In this document: positions 1-5,452 of the stretch, piece by piece
Layout of the letters: each line of letters begins with the position of its first letter
Position numbering within the stretch: the stretch's first letter is position 1
Assembly (NCBI GenBank): GCA_902475415.1
Contig: CABRZK010000176.1
Span: 1-5,452, forward strand
DNA from: an uncultured Eubacterium sp.
GTDB taxonomy: Bacteria; Bacillota; Clostridia; Lachnospirales; Lachnospiraceae
Length of the DNA stretch: 5,452 bases
Reading direction: 5' to 3'
Notes under the pieces: generated by a model
What the model was told of the DNA's origin: nothing
The model's database searches: none
What the model saw: the letters and a program-made list of their open reading frames with translations, nothing else
Translations under genes and position numbers: made by a program

Positions 1-2
1 CT

Positions 3-113
3 ATCTCAATAGATGGTTGTGAAAAGCGATTAGGCATCCCGGCTGAGCGTTTCGTCAGCAACATCAAGAGCATTACCCAAAATATCAAGGAGGAACGAGA
101 ATATGAACTCTAA
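3..113 (+). CDS. 3' end of an unidentified upstream gene (partial)
   Basis: This frame is open from the window edge to TAA 111-113 and encodes about 36 residues, ending KEEREYEL. The other two forward frames hit stops within the first 30 bases. The peptide is charged and helix-prone (it contains CEKRLGIPAERF and SNIKSITQNI) and reads like a genuine C-terminus, but I do not recognise the family. It overlaps the hsdM start by 11 bases, and the hsdM ribosome site lies inside it. That arrangement is typical of translationally coupled operon genes, so this gene may belong to the same operon, perhaps as an accessory or regulatory partner (inference). The start codon lies outside the window. A chance open frame of this length is possible. 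Confidence 0.5.
   Translation: MSIDGCEKRLGIPAERFVSNIKSITQNIKEEREYEL
87..93 (+). promoter_or_regulatory. Ribosome binding site of hsdM
   Basis: AAGGAGG is a near-perfect Shine-Dalgarno sequence with 9 bases between it and ATG 103. It fixes the hsdM start. It is the strongest ribosome site of the operon and lies inside the last codons of the upstream open frame, so hsdM translation may be coupled to that gene. Confidence 0.85.
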
Positions 114-1884
114 TGAAAGAATCCAAGTGGTTGGTACAAATATAGGAGAAAAGGCAAACCTAATCTGGAATGTAGCCAACTCTCTCTTTGGGGCATACAA
201 GCCTCATGAATACGGACTTGTTATTTTACCGATGGTTGTCATAAAGCGTTTCCATGATTGCTTACTTCCTACACAGGATAAGGTTTGGGAAACCTATGAA
301 AAGGTAAAACCGCTGGCTGTCAAAGATGGTTTTCTCCGCAAAGCATCCGGTTACCGTTTTTACAATACCAGCAAATACAACTTTGAAAAATTGAAGGCAG
401 ACCCTGAAAATATCAAAACAAACTTTGAGGACTACATCAATGGCTTTTCGGACAACGTAATTGACATTCTTGCCAACATGGGATTCTTCACTCAAATTGA
501 ACGAATGTCTGACGGTGGCGTTCTCTACCAAGTTATCAGCGATTTCTGTAAAGATGATGCTGATATGGATCCGGAGCGTATCTCCGCAGTCGATATGGGC
601 TATGTTTTTGAAAACCTTGTTCAGCGTTTTTCAGAGAGTTACAACGAAGAAGCCGGAGCGCATTTTACAAGCCGTGACATTATTTATCTGATGTGTGACC
701 TGCTCATGACAAATGCAGACCTCTCCGAAGAAGATGCTCCTGCGAAGACCGTATATGATATGGCTATGGGTACAAGCCAGATGCTTACGTGCATGGAAGA
801 ACGTGCAAAGGCCTTAGACAGCACAGCAGAAATGATTTGCTATGGGCAGGAAATTAACCCATTCACTTTTGGTATCGCAAAAGCTGATATGCTGATTCGT
901 GGCGGAGACCCGGAAAATATGCAGTTCGGTAACACCCTGAACGATGACAAGTTCTCCGGCTATACCTTTGATTACTGCATTTCCAACCCTCCGTTTGGTA
1001 TCGACTGGAAGCGTGAAGCTGCAGATGTTGAGGCAGAACATAAAAAGGGCGATGCTGGCAGATTCGGTGTAGGACTTCCTGCAAAGTCCGATGGACAGAT
1101 GCTGTTTATGTTGAACGGTCTTTCTAAATTGAAAGACACAGGACGCATGGCTATTATTCAGAACGGTTCCTCTCTTTTCACAGGGGATGCCGGAAGCGGT
1201 CCGAGTGAAATTCGCCGCTATCTGATTGAAAACGATTGGCTGGATGCCATCATTCAGCTTCCAAATGACAGTTTTTATAACACAGGTATTGCCACCTATG
1301 TTTGGATTATTACTAAAGATAAGGCTGAGTCTCACAGAGAACAGGTGCTTTTGATTGATGCAAGCCAGTGTTATGAACAGCGCCGCAAGCCTATCGGTAA
1401 CAAGCGTGTGGATATCACCGATGACTGCCGCAACTTGATTGTTCAGGCTTATGGCGAATATCGCAGTCATGAATTTACGCACACTTTTGCCAATGGACAG
1501 AGCATTATTTGTAAAGCAAAAGTGATGGATGCCGTCAGTCTGGGATATAACAAAATCACCATTGAAAGTCCACAGGTGGACGAAGATGGAAATCTCGTGA
1601 AGAAAGGCAAGAAGCTGGTTGCTGACACTTCCAAGCGTGATACAGAAAATGTTCCTCTTGATGAAGATATCGACATCTACTTTGAACGAGAGGTTCTGCC
1701 GTATCGTCCTAATTCCTGGATTGACCGTAACAAAACCAAGGTTGGCTACGAAATCCCTTTCACTCGTACTTTCTACGAATATAAGGAACTCGAACCTGCT
1801 GCTGACATTGCAAAAAGAATAGAAGCACACGAACAGTCCATGATGCAGAATCTTCATGAGCTATTTGGGAATGGTGGTGAGTAA
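103..1884 (+). CDS. hsdM: Type I restriction-modification system methyltransferase subunit HsdM
   Basis: HsdM transfers a methyl group from S-adenosylmethionine to adenine N6. It works in the cytoplasm as M2S with HsdS, and in the full restriction enzyme with HsdR. The protein has 593 residues. About residues 15-150 form the helical HsdM N-terminal domain. The methyltransferase domain follows: AHFTSRDI (about 186-193) matches the usual xxFTPRxV entry motif, motif I is DMAMGTSQML (219-228), GQEINPFTFGIAKADM lies at 248-263, and the catalytic motif IV NPPF is at 295-298. The NGSSLFTGDAGSG block (354-366) and FYNTGIATYVWI (391-402) are typical of HsdM. The C-terminal tail, with DEDIDIYFEREVLP and KVGYEIPF, is the part that contacts HsdS. 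Motif I departs from the classical DPxCGTGGML form (S and Q replace two glycines), but the rest is well conserved. The start is set by AAGGAGG at 87-93. The stop lies one base before the hsdS ATG, so the two genes are almost surely coupled. No frameshift is seen. Naming is secure; the recognition sequence cannot be read from this gene. Confidence 0.96.
   Translation: MNSNERIQVVGTNIGEKANLIWNVANSLFGAYKPHEYGLVILPMVVIKRFHDCLLPTQDKVWETYEKVKPLAVKDGFLRKASGYRFYNTSKYNFEKLKADPENIKTNFEDYINGFSDNVIDILANMGFFTQIERMSDGGVLYQVISDFCKDDADMDPERISAVDMGYVFENLVQRFSESYNEEAGAHFTSRDIIYLMCDLLMTNADLSEEDAPAKTVYDMAMGTSQMLTCMEERAKALDSTAEMICYGQEINPFTFGIAKADMLIRGGDPENMQFGNTLNDDKFSGYTFDYCISNPPFGIDWKREAADVEAEHKKGDAGRFGVGLPAKSDGQMLFMLNGLSKLKDTGRMAIIQNGSSLFTGDAGSGPSEIRRYLIENDWLDAIIQLPNDSFYNTGIATYVWIITKDKAESHREQVLLIDASQCYEQRRKPIGNKRVDITDDCRNLIVQAYGEYRSHEFTHTFANGQSIICKAKVMDAVSLGYNKITIESPQVDEDGNLVKKGKKLVADTSKRDTENVPLDEDIDIYFEREVLPYRPNSWIDRNKTKVGYEIPFTRTFYEYKELEPAADIAKRIEAHEQSMMQNLHELFGNGGE
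1873..1881 (+). promoter_or_regulatory. Ribosome binding site of hsdS, deciding its start
   Basis: GGTGGTGAG lies 4 bases before ATG 1886 and inside the end of hsdM. It is a moderate Shine-Dalgarno match that favours ATG 1886 over the in-frame ATG 1856. Starting at 1856 would overlap hsdM by 29 bases and add ten residues absent from typical HsdS N-termini. The same GGTGGTG core precedes hsdR. Confidence 0.6.
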
Positions 1885-1885
1885 T

Positions 1886-2506
1886 ATGTCTAACATTGCA
1901 ATTGATGATTCAAAAATACCGTGGCTTGGAGTAATCCCGAAAACTTGGTCATTAACCACTATATCTGCTTTCTATGAGTTGAGGAATGAAAAAGTTAGTG
2001 ACAAGGACTATCCTCCTCTATCTGTTACAATGAATGGGATAGTACCCCGATTGGATTCTGCCGCAAAAACAGACAATGGCGATAACAGAAAACTTGTACG
2101 AAAAGGTGATTTTGCAATCAATAGTCGCTCAGATAGACGTGGTTCTTGTGGAATTTCCGAATATGATGGCTCTGTTTCGTTAATAAACACCGTCTTGAAG
2201 CCCAAGGGTAAAATGCATCCCGGCTACTATAATTGGTTGTTCCACACTGTTCCATTTGCCGATGAATTTTACAAATGGGGACATGGAATAGTTGATGATT
2301 TATGGACAACTCGCTGGCAAGAAATGAAAAGGATTGTAATACCCGTTCCACCATTTAGTGAACAATCTGCCATTGCGGTCTATTTGGACAGCCAATGTGC
2401 GAAAATTGATAGCATAATTGCTGAGGCAAAAGACAGCATTGAAGAATATAAAGCATGGAAAACTTCACTCATCTTTGAGGCTGTATCAAAAGGTCTCAAA
2501 TGTTGA
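1886..2506 (+). CDS. hsdS: HsdS specificity subunit, N-terminal half (first target recognition domain plus central conserved helix)
   Basis: HsdS recognises the DNA target and scaffolds two HsdM. This frame gives 206 residues, about half of a normal HsdS of 400 or more. Order: short conserved lead IPWLGVIPKTWSL (11-23); first target recognition domain (about 24-152, with PLSVTMNGIVPRLDS at 44-58 and INSRSDRRGSCGISEYDGSVSLINT at roughly 78-102); then the spacer helix region from VPPFSEQ (154-160) to KTSLIFEAVSKG (192-203). This last part is the antiparallel coiled coil that HsdM binds. The frame then ends LKC and TGA, exactly where the inter-domain linker to the second half should continue. 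The next half follows in the +1 frame. Start: ATG 1886, one base after the hsdM stop, with GGTGGTGAG upstream. On its own this peptide resembles the one-domain half-HsdS proteins known to dimerise into active specificity units (truncated EcoDXXI and EcoR124I forms), so loss of function should not be assumed. Confidence 0.85.
   Translation: MSNIAIDDSKIPWLGVIPKTWSLTTISAFYELRNEKVSDKDYPPLSVTMNGIVPRLDSAAKTDNGDNRKLVRKGDFAINSRSDRRGSCGISEYDGSVSLINTVLKPKGKMHPGYYNWLFHTVPFADEFYKWGHGIVDDLWTTRWQEMKRIVIPVPPFSEQSAIAVYLDSQCAKIDSIIAEAKDSIEEYKAWKTSLIFEAVSKGLKC
2345..2494 (+). repeat. First HsdS central conserved region (copy 1 of a diverged internal repeat)
   Basis: This stretch encodes 50 residues, from VPPFSEQ to EAVSKG. 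It aligns without gaps to the 50 residues encoded at 2967-3116, with 18 of 50 identical by hand count. At DNA level the best shared block is CTCATCTTTGAGGCTGT (2468-2484) against CTCATCTATGAGGTTGT (3090-3106), 15 of 17 identical. Such paired helices are a hallmark of HsdS: they give the subunit its pseudo-twofold symmetry and bind the two HsdM. Confidence 0.8.
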
Positions 2507-3131
2507 AACCAAAAATAGTGGAATTGATTGGATAGGCGATATTCCGTCCACATGGGAAGTGCATACTTTATACCAATTAGTATCGCAAGTGAAAAACAAA
2601 AATAGCAATATGCAAGAAGAGAATCTTCTTTCCTTAAGCTACGGAAAAATCAAGCGTAGAGATATCAATGCCAGAGGCGGATTGCTGCCAGAGTCATTTA
2701 ATGGTTATAACATTATTCAACAAGGAGATATTGTTCTTAGGCTTACTGACTTACAAAATGACCACACAAGCCTCAGAGTAGGATTGGCATCGGAGCAGGG
2801 TATCATTACCTCTGCGTATACAGTGTTGCGCCCAATAAATAGTGAGGTTTCACCATACTTGTATTATTTGCTACACGCTTTTGATACAAAAAAGGGATTT
2901 TACGGAATGGGTTCAGGTGTTCGTCAGGGTTTGAATTACAGTGAAGTTAAAGATCTGCGCGTTGTTCTCCCCCCTATTTCCGAGCAAATTCTAATCACCA
3001 ATTATTTAAGCAAGAAAACAGAAAACATAGATGCTATGATTTCTGATAAAGAATCTATTATCAACGACTTAACCGACTATAAAAAATCCCTCATCTATGA
3101 GGTTGTCACAGGAAAGAGAAAGGTGGTGTAA
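2418..3131 (+). CDS. hsdS: HsdS specificity subunit, C-terminal half (second target recognition domain), out of frame with the first half
   Basis: This is the remainder of HsdS in the +1 frame. Recognisable HsdS sequence begins at Asn codon 2499 (NVETKNSG). It continues with lead IDWIGDIPSTWEV (2523-2561), the second target recognition domain (with LLSLSYGKIKRRDI and GDIVLRLTDLQNDHTSLR), then the helix LPPISEQ...SLIYEVVTGK (2967-3116) and the end KRKVV. Codons 2418-2498 overlap the first half in another frame and encode non-family sequence, so the TTG at 2418 marks only where the frame could open. It has no ribosome site. In-frame alternatives near the real boundary are GTG 2559 and ATG 2610, both inside the domain and without a Shine-Dalgarno. 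A separate translation start is therefore unlikely. The best reading is the distal part of a frameshifted gene, made only by frameshifting, by reversion, or not at all. The stop lies two bases before the hsdR ATG. Confidence 0.7.
   Translation: MLRQKTALKNIKHGKLHSSLRLYQKVSNVETKNSGIDWIGDIPSTWEVHTLYQLVSQVKNKNSNMQEENLLSLSYGKIKRRDINARGGLLPESFNGYNIIQQGDIVLRLTDLQNDHTSLRVGLASEQGIITSAYTVLRPINSEVSPYLYYLLHAFDTKKGFYGMGSGVRQGLNYSEVKDLRVVLPPISEQILITNYLSKKTENIDAMISDKESIINDLTDYKKSLIYEVVTGKRKVV
2474..2506 (+). other. Frameshift site in the hsdS inter-domain linker, with hairpin and short direct repeats
   Basis: The conserved helix of half one runs through GGT (2492-2494). NVETKNSG of half two starts at 2499 in the +1 frame, so the lesion lies between about 2492 and 2501. 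TCAAA occurs at 2486-2490 and again at 2496-2500, ten bases apart. TTTGAGGCT (2474-2482) can pair with GGTCTCAAA (2492-2500), giving a nine-pair stem (two pairs G-T) around a nine-base loop, ending four bases before the TGA stop. No long homopolymer is present. These repeats may favour slippage (inference). Confidence 0.6.
2967..3116 (+). repeat. Second HsdS conserved region (copy 2 of the diverged internal repeat)
   Basis: This encodes LPPISEQ to SLIYEVVTGK, the partner of the repeat at 2345-2494. A shorter pair of repeats marks the beginning of each half: IPWLGVIPKTWSL (bases 1916-1954) and IDWIGDIPSTWEV (2523-2561), 7 of 13 residues identical. Together they show that two full half-subunits are present in tandem and that only the junction is damaged. 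Confidence 0.8.
3121..3128 (+). promoter_or_regulatory. Ribosome binding site of hsdR
   Basis: AGGTGGTG lies 5 bases before ATG 3134 and inside the last codons of hsdS. The region resembles the hsdM/hsdS junction (GGTGGTG, a TAA stop, then ATATGTC). hsdR translation may therefore depend on ribosomes finishing hsdS, which matters if the distal half of hsdS is not translated. Confidence 0.6.
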
Positions 3132-3133
3132 AT

Positions 3134-5452
3134 ATGTCCGAGGATAAAAAGTTTGTAGACCGTATGGAAGCATACAACAGTGCTTTTCAGAAGATGGACG
3201 AAAGTGAAAAGCATTTTGAAGAACATATTGAAAGCTACCTGATTTCCGATGAGGGTGGCTGGACAAAGGCAACAGATGCCGGATACTGCAGTGAAGACAG
3301 CCGTGGAATGGCTCTTGATATCATCACGCTCACCAACTTTGTGCAGGCTACTCAGCCAATGGCATGGAGACGCTTTGAGCGTATGTGTACCATAAGTCCT
3401 ATCCGACAGTTCTATAAAGCGTTTGAAAACGCTGTCACACAGGATGGCTTGATTTCCGTCATGCGTCACGGCTTCAAGCACCGTGGCATTAACTTCCGTA
3501 TTTGTTATTTCAAGCCGGAATCTGAACTCAACGAACTGGCTAACGAGCATTACAGACAGAATGTCTGCCAGTGCATCCGCCAGTGGCATTACACTGAGGC
3601 AAATAGGAACAGCATCGATATGATGTTGGCTGTAAATGGTATCCCGGTTGTAGCCATTGAATTAAAGAATCAGCTTACCGGGCAGTCCGTTGATGATGCC
3701 ATGCGTCAGTGGGAATACAATCGGAATCCAAAAGAATATGCTTTCGGATTCAACAAGCGTGTTCTGGCTTATTTTGCCTGCGACCTTTACAATGTATATA
3801 TGACCACGCAGCTTAACGGAGCAGAAACCGTATTCCTGCCTTTTAACCAAGGCAGCAATGGTGCGGGCAAGGATGGTGGTGCAGGTAACCCTACTACCGA
3901 AGATGGAAAGTATGTTACAAGCTACTTCTGGGAGAACGTTCTCCAGAAAGATAAGCTGTTAGATATCCTGCAAAAATTCATCAGCTACGAGCGTTCCGAG
4001 AAGAAGAAAATCATGCCGGATGGTTCAACAAAAACCACAGTATCATCAAAGGTCATTTTCCCTCGTTATCATCAGTTAGATGTTGTAAGAAAACTGGTAT
4101 CCCATGTCCGTGAAAACGGTGCTGGCCACAACTATTTGATTCAGCACAGTGCAGGTTCAGGAAAATCCAACTCCATCGCATGGACAGCATACCGTATGGC
4201 AAGCCTGCACGATGAAAATAACAATCCTATTTTCGATAGCGTTATTATCGTTACCGACCGCCGAGTTCTTGACCAGCAGTTACAGGCTACGGTGTCCGGT
4301 TTCGACCACACACTCGGTAGTGTTGTAACAATCGATGAAAAGAAAAATTCCGGAGACTTAAGAGATGCTATAAATGATGGAAAAAGAATTATTATTTCCA
4401 CATTGCAGAAGTTCCCGGTCATTTATGATGAGGTTCATTCTTCTGTGGGTAAGCATTATGCGGTTATCGTTGATGAGGCACACAGCAGCCAGACAGGTCA
4501 AAGTGCATTGAAGTTAAAAGCCGCTCTCGCAGATGTCAGTGATGCTCTGCAGGAATATGCCGAACTGGAAGAAAAGGCTGTTGAAGAAATTGAAAAGAAT
4601 GACCCTCTTGTACAAGAAATGCTCAGTCAAGGCAAGCATCAGAATATGAGTTTTTTTGCTTTCACTGCTACACCAAAGGGGAAAACTCTGGAGATTTTTG
4701 GAGAACCGCAGCCGGATGGCTCTTTCCATCCATTCCATATTTACTCTATGCGACAGGCAATCGAGGAAGGATTTATTCTTGATGTGCTTGCCAACTATAC
4801 CACTTACAAAATGTGCTATAAGTTAGCTAAGAGTGTTCCGGACAACCCGGAAGTTCCAACCTCTAAAGCTGTACGCACTATCCGAAGATACGAGGAGTTG
4901 CATCCACACAACCTCAGACAAAAGGCAGCAATTATTGTTGAAACCTTCCGTGATGTGACAAAAAAGAAAATCCAGGGTCAAGGAAAAATGATGGTTGTTA
5001 CCGCATCCAGACTTGCAGCAGTTCGCTATTATCATGAAATCAAGCATTATCTTGAAGCAAACAACTATGATGATGTTGAAATCATGATTGCATTCAGTGG
5101 CAGTCTTAAGGATCCAGATGACCCTAATGGCATCGAATATACTGAAACGAGCATGAATGTAGACCGCAACGGCAATCGAGTAAAAGAAAGTCAAACCGCC
5201 GCTGTATTCCATGACGAAGGAAATATTCTGATTGTTGCCGAAAAGTATCAGACAGGCTTTGACGAGCCGCTTCTGCATACAATGATTATCGACAAGGAAT
5301 TGCGTGATGTTAAAGCAGTACAGACACTCAGCCGTGTAAACAGAATCTATCCCGGCAAAGAGGATACTTACATTCTCGATTTCGTAAATCCTGTGGAACG
5401 AATCAAGGAGGCTTTCCAACAGTTTTATCAAGAAACCAGTCTCACAGAAGAG
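3134..5452 (+). CDS. hsdR: Type I restriction enzyme subunit HsdR (3' end cut by window edge)
   Basis: HsdR is the ATP-dependent DNA translocase and endonuclease of the R2M2S complex. It pulls DNA past the bound enzyme and cuts at distant sites. The frame is open for 773 codons to the last base; family members usually have about 1000 residues, so roughly a quarter is missing. The N-terminal nuclease domain (about 25-240) carries a PD-(D/E)xK site: D162, E176 and K178 in SIDMMLAVNGIPVVAIELKN, with the same spacing as in EcoR124I. The helicase part follows: FPRYHQ (309-314), Walker A HSAGSGKS (338-345), DEAH (447-450), FTATP (510-514), motif V ILIVAEKYQTGFDEP (about 698-712) and motif VI QTLSRVNR (730-737). 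A glycine-rich loop sits at about 240-251 and an acidic helical stretch at about 470-500. All catalytic residues expected in this part are present, so the visible protein looks functional. The start is ATG 3134, two bases after the hsdS stop, with AGGTGGTG upstream. The helicase C-terminus and the HsdM-contacting C-terminal domain lie outside the window. Confidence 0.96.
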   Translation, partial: MSEDKKFVDRMEAYNSAFQKMDESEKHFEEHIESYLISDEGGWTKATDAGYCSEDSRGMALDIITLTNFVQATQPMAWRRFERMCTISPIRQFYKAFENAVTQDGLISVMRHGFKHRGINFRICYFKPESELNELANEHYRQNVCQCIRQWHYTEANRNSIDMMLAVNGIPVVAIELKNQLTGQSVDDAMRQWEYNRNPKEYAFGFNKRVLAYFACDLYNVYMTTQLNGAETVFLPFNQGSNGAGKDGGAGNPTTEDGKYVTSYFWENVLQKDKLLDILQKFISYERSEKKKIMPDGSTKTTVSSKVIFPRYHQLDVVRKLVSHVRENGAGHNYLIQHSAGSGKSNSIAWTAYRMASLHDENNNPIFDSVIIVTDRRVLDQQLQATVSGFDHTLGSVVTIDEKKNSGDLRDAINDGKRIIISTLQKFPVIYDEVHSSVGKHYAVIVDEAHSSQTGQSALKLKAALADVSDALQEYAELEEKAVEEIEKNDPLVQEMLSQGKHQNMSFFAFTATPKGKTLEIFGEPQPDGSFHPFHIYSMRQAIEEGFILDVLANYTTYKMCYKLAKSVPDNPEVPTSKAVRTIRRYEELHPHNLRQKAAIIVETFRDVTKKKIQGQGKMMVVTASRLAAVRYYHEIKHYLEANNYDDVEIMIAFSGSLKDPDDPNGIEYTETSMNVDRNGNRVKESQTAAVFHDEGNILIVAEKYQTGFDEPLLHTMIIDKELRDVKAVQTLSRVNRIYPGKEDTYILDFVNPVERIKEAFQQFYQETSLTEE

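Larger units (their letters stand above)
1886..3131 (+). pseudogene. hsdS: hsdS as a single gene interrupted by a frameshift near 2500
   Basis: Read across the break, the two frames make one standard two-domain HsdS of roughly 413-415 residues: lead, recognition domain 1, helix, lead, recognition domain 2, helix. The two halves are in the usual order with no other lesion: each is open, ends in its conserved helix and has a plausible recognition domain. Moving from frame one to frame two needs a net +1 shift. At DNA level, insertion of 2 or 5 bases, or deletion of 1 or 10, would repair it. The lesion could be a fixed mutation, a phase-off state or a sequencing/assembly error; the sequence alone cannot separate these. 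It is listed as interrupted rather than dead because the first half may act alone. Confidence 0.55.

Noticed and set aside
1..102. Promoter for the R-M operon
   Set aside because: No convincing -35/-10 pair is visible, and the stretch is open in the upstream gene's frame, so transcription probably begins further upstream.
814..1857. Long antisense open frame of 347 codons opposite hsdM
   Set aside because: It lies wholly inside the well-supported hsdM, has no ribosome site that I can see, and its protein shows no recognisable domain. It is a codon-usage shadow.
1856..1888. Upstream ATG at 1856 as the hsdS start
   Set aside because: It overlaps hsdM by 29 bases and adds residues unlike HsdS N-termini, while ATG 1886 has GGTGGTGAG at good spacing.
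2495..2508. Programmed +1 ribosomal frameshift like that of prfB
   Set aside because: The site CTC AAA TGT TGA lacks the CTT-TGA slip codon and the tightly spaced Shine-Dalgarno of prfB. The AAAGG upstream is not at the known distance. It cannot be excluded, but there is no positive signal.
2500..2533. Stop-start reinitiation at ATG 2500 overlapping the hsdS stop
   Set aside because: That ATG is in the third frame and meets TAG after 11 codons, so it cannot produce the second hsdS half.
1886..3131. Invertible hsdS cassette (shufflon-type phase variation)
   Set aside because: No inverted hsdS copy, recombinase gene or long inverted repeats are seen in the window. They could lie downstream of hsdR, outside the view.
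3095..3589. Antisense open frame across the hsdS/hsdR junction
   Set aside because: It overlaps two supported genes, has no family resemblance, and begins and ends without regulatory context.
4823..5431. Antisense open frame of 202 codons opposite hsdR
   Set aside because: It covers the conserved helicase motifs V and VI of hsdR on the other strand. The cysteine- and phenylalanine-rich product looks like a shadow translation.
1..5452. CRISPR array, tRNA, rRNA, insertion sequence or terminator
   Set aside because: No regular repeat-spacer pattern, RNA gene fold, transposase or GC-rich hairpin followed by a T-run was found; almost the whole window is coding.

Overview
The window holds most of one Type I restriction-modification (R-M) operon. 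All recognised genes lie on the + strand in the order hsdM, hsdS, hsdR. It starts inside the 3' end of an unidentified upstream gene and stops inside hsdR. Strong AAGGAGG-type ribosome sites, moderate to low GC (27/60 and 34/60 in two 60-base lines counted by hand in hsdM and hsdR, 19/60 in one line of hsdS) and the style of the proteins suggest a Firmicute, probably a gut-type Clostridia member. That placement is inference; no taxonomic marker gene is present.

Layout: bases 3-113 are the last codons of an open frame that overlaps the hsdM start by 11 bases. hsdM (103-1884) encodes a complete 593-residue N6-adenine methyltransferase subunit. hsdS (1886-3131) encodes the DNA specificity subunit, but its frame is broken near base 2500: the first half-subunit ends at TGA 2504-2506 and the second half continues in the +1 frame. 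hsdR (from 3134, open to the last base) encodes the first 773 residues of the nuclease/translocase subunit, with PD-ExK, Walker A, DEAH and the later helicase motifs intact. Gaps between genes are 0-2 bases, so the genes are almost certainly co-transcribed and translationally coupled. No promoter or terminator is visible.

How the parts work together: two HsdM and one HsdS normally form the sequence-specific methyltransferase, and adding HsdR gives the ATP-driven restriction enzyme. HsdS sets the target for both activities. An intact HsdM and an intact (as far as seen) HsdR around a split HsdS raise one question: is the system off, phase-variable, or working with a one-domain half-HsdS? The break lies exactly in the linker between the two target-recognition halves. 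It is flanked by short direct repeats and a small hairpin, and small indels would restore one frame. This is the most interesting point in the window. I see no previously undescribed type of system; the remainder is a recognisable Type I R-M locus.
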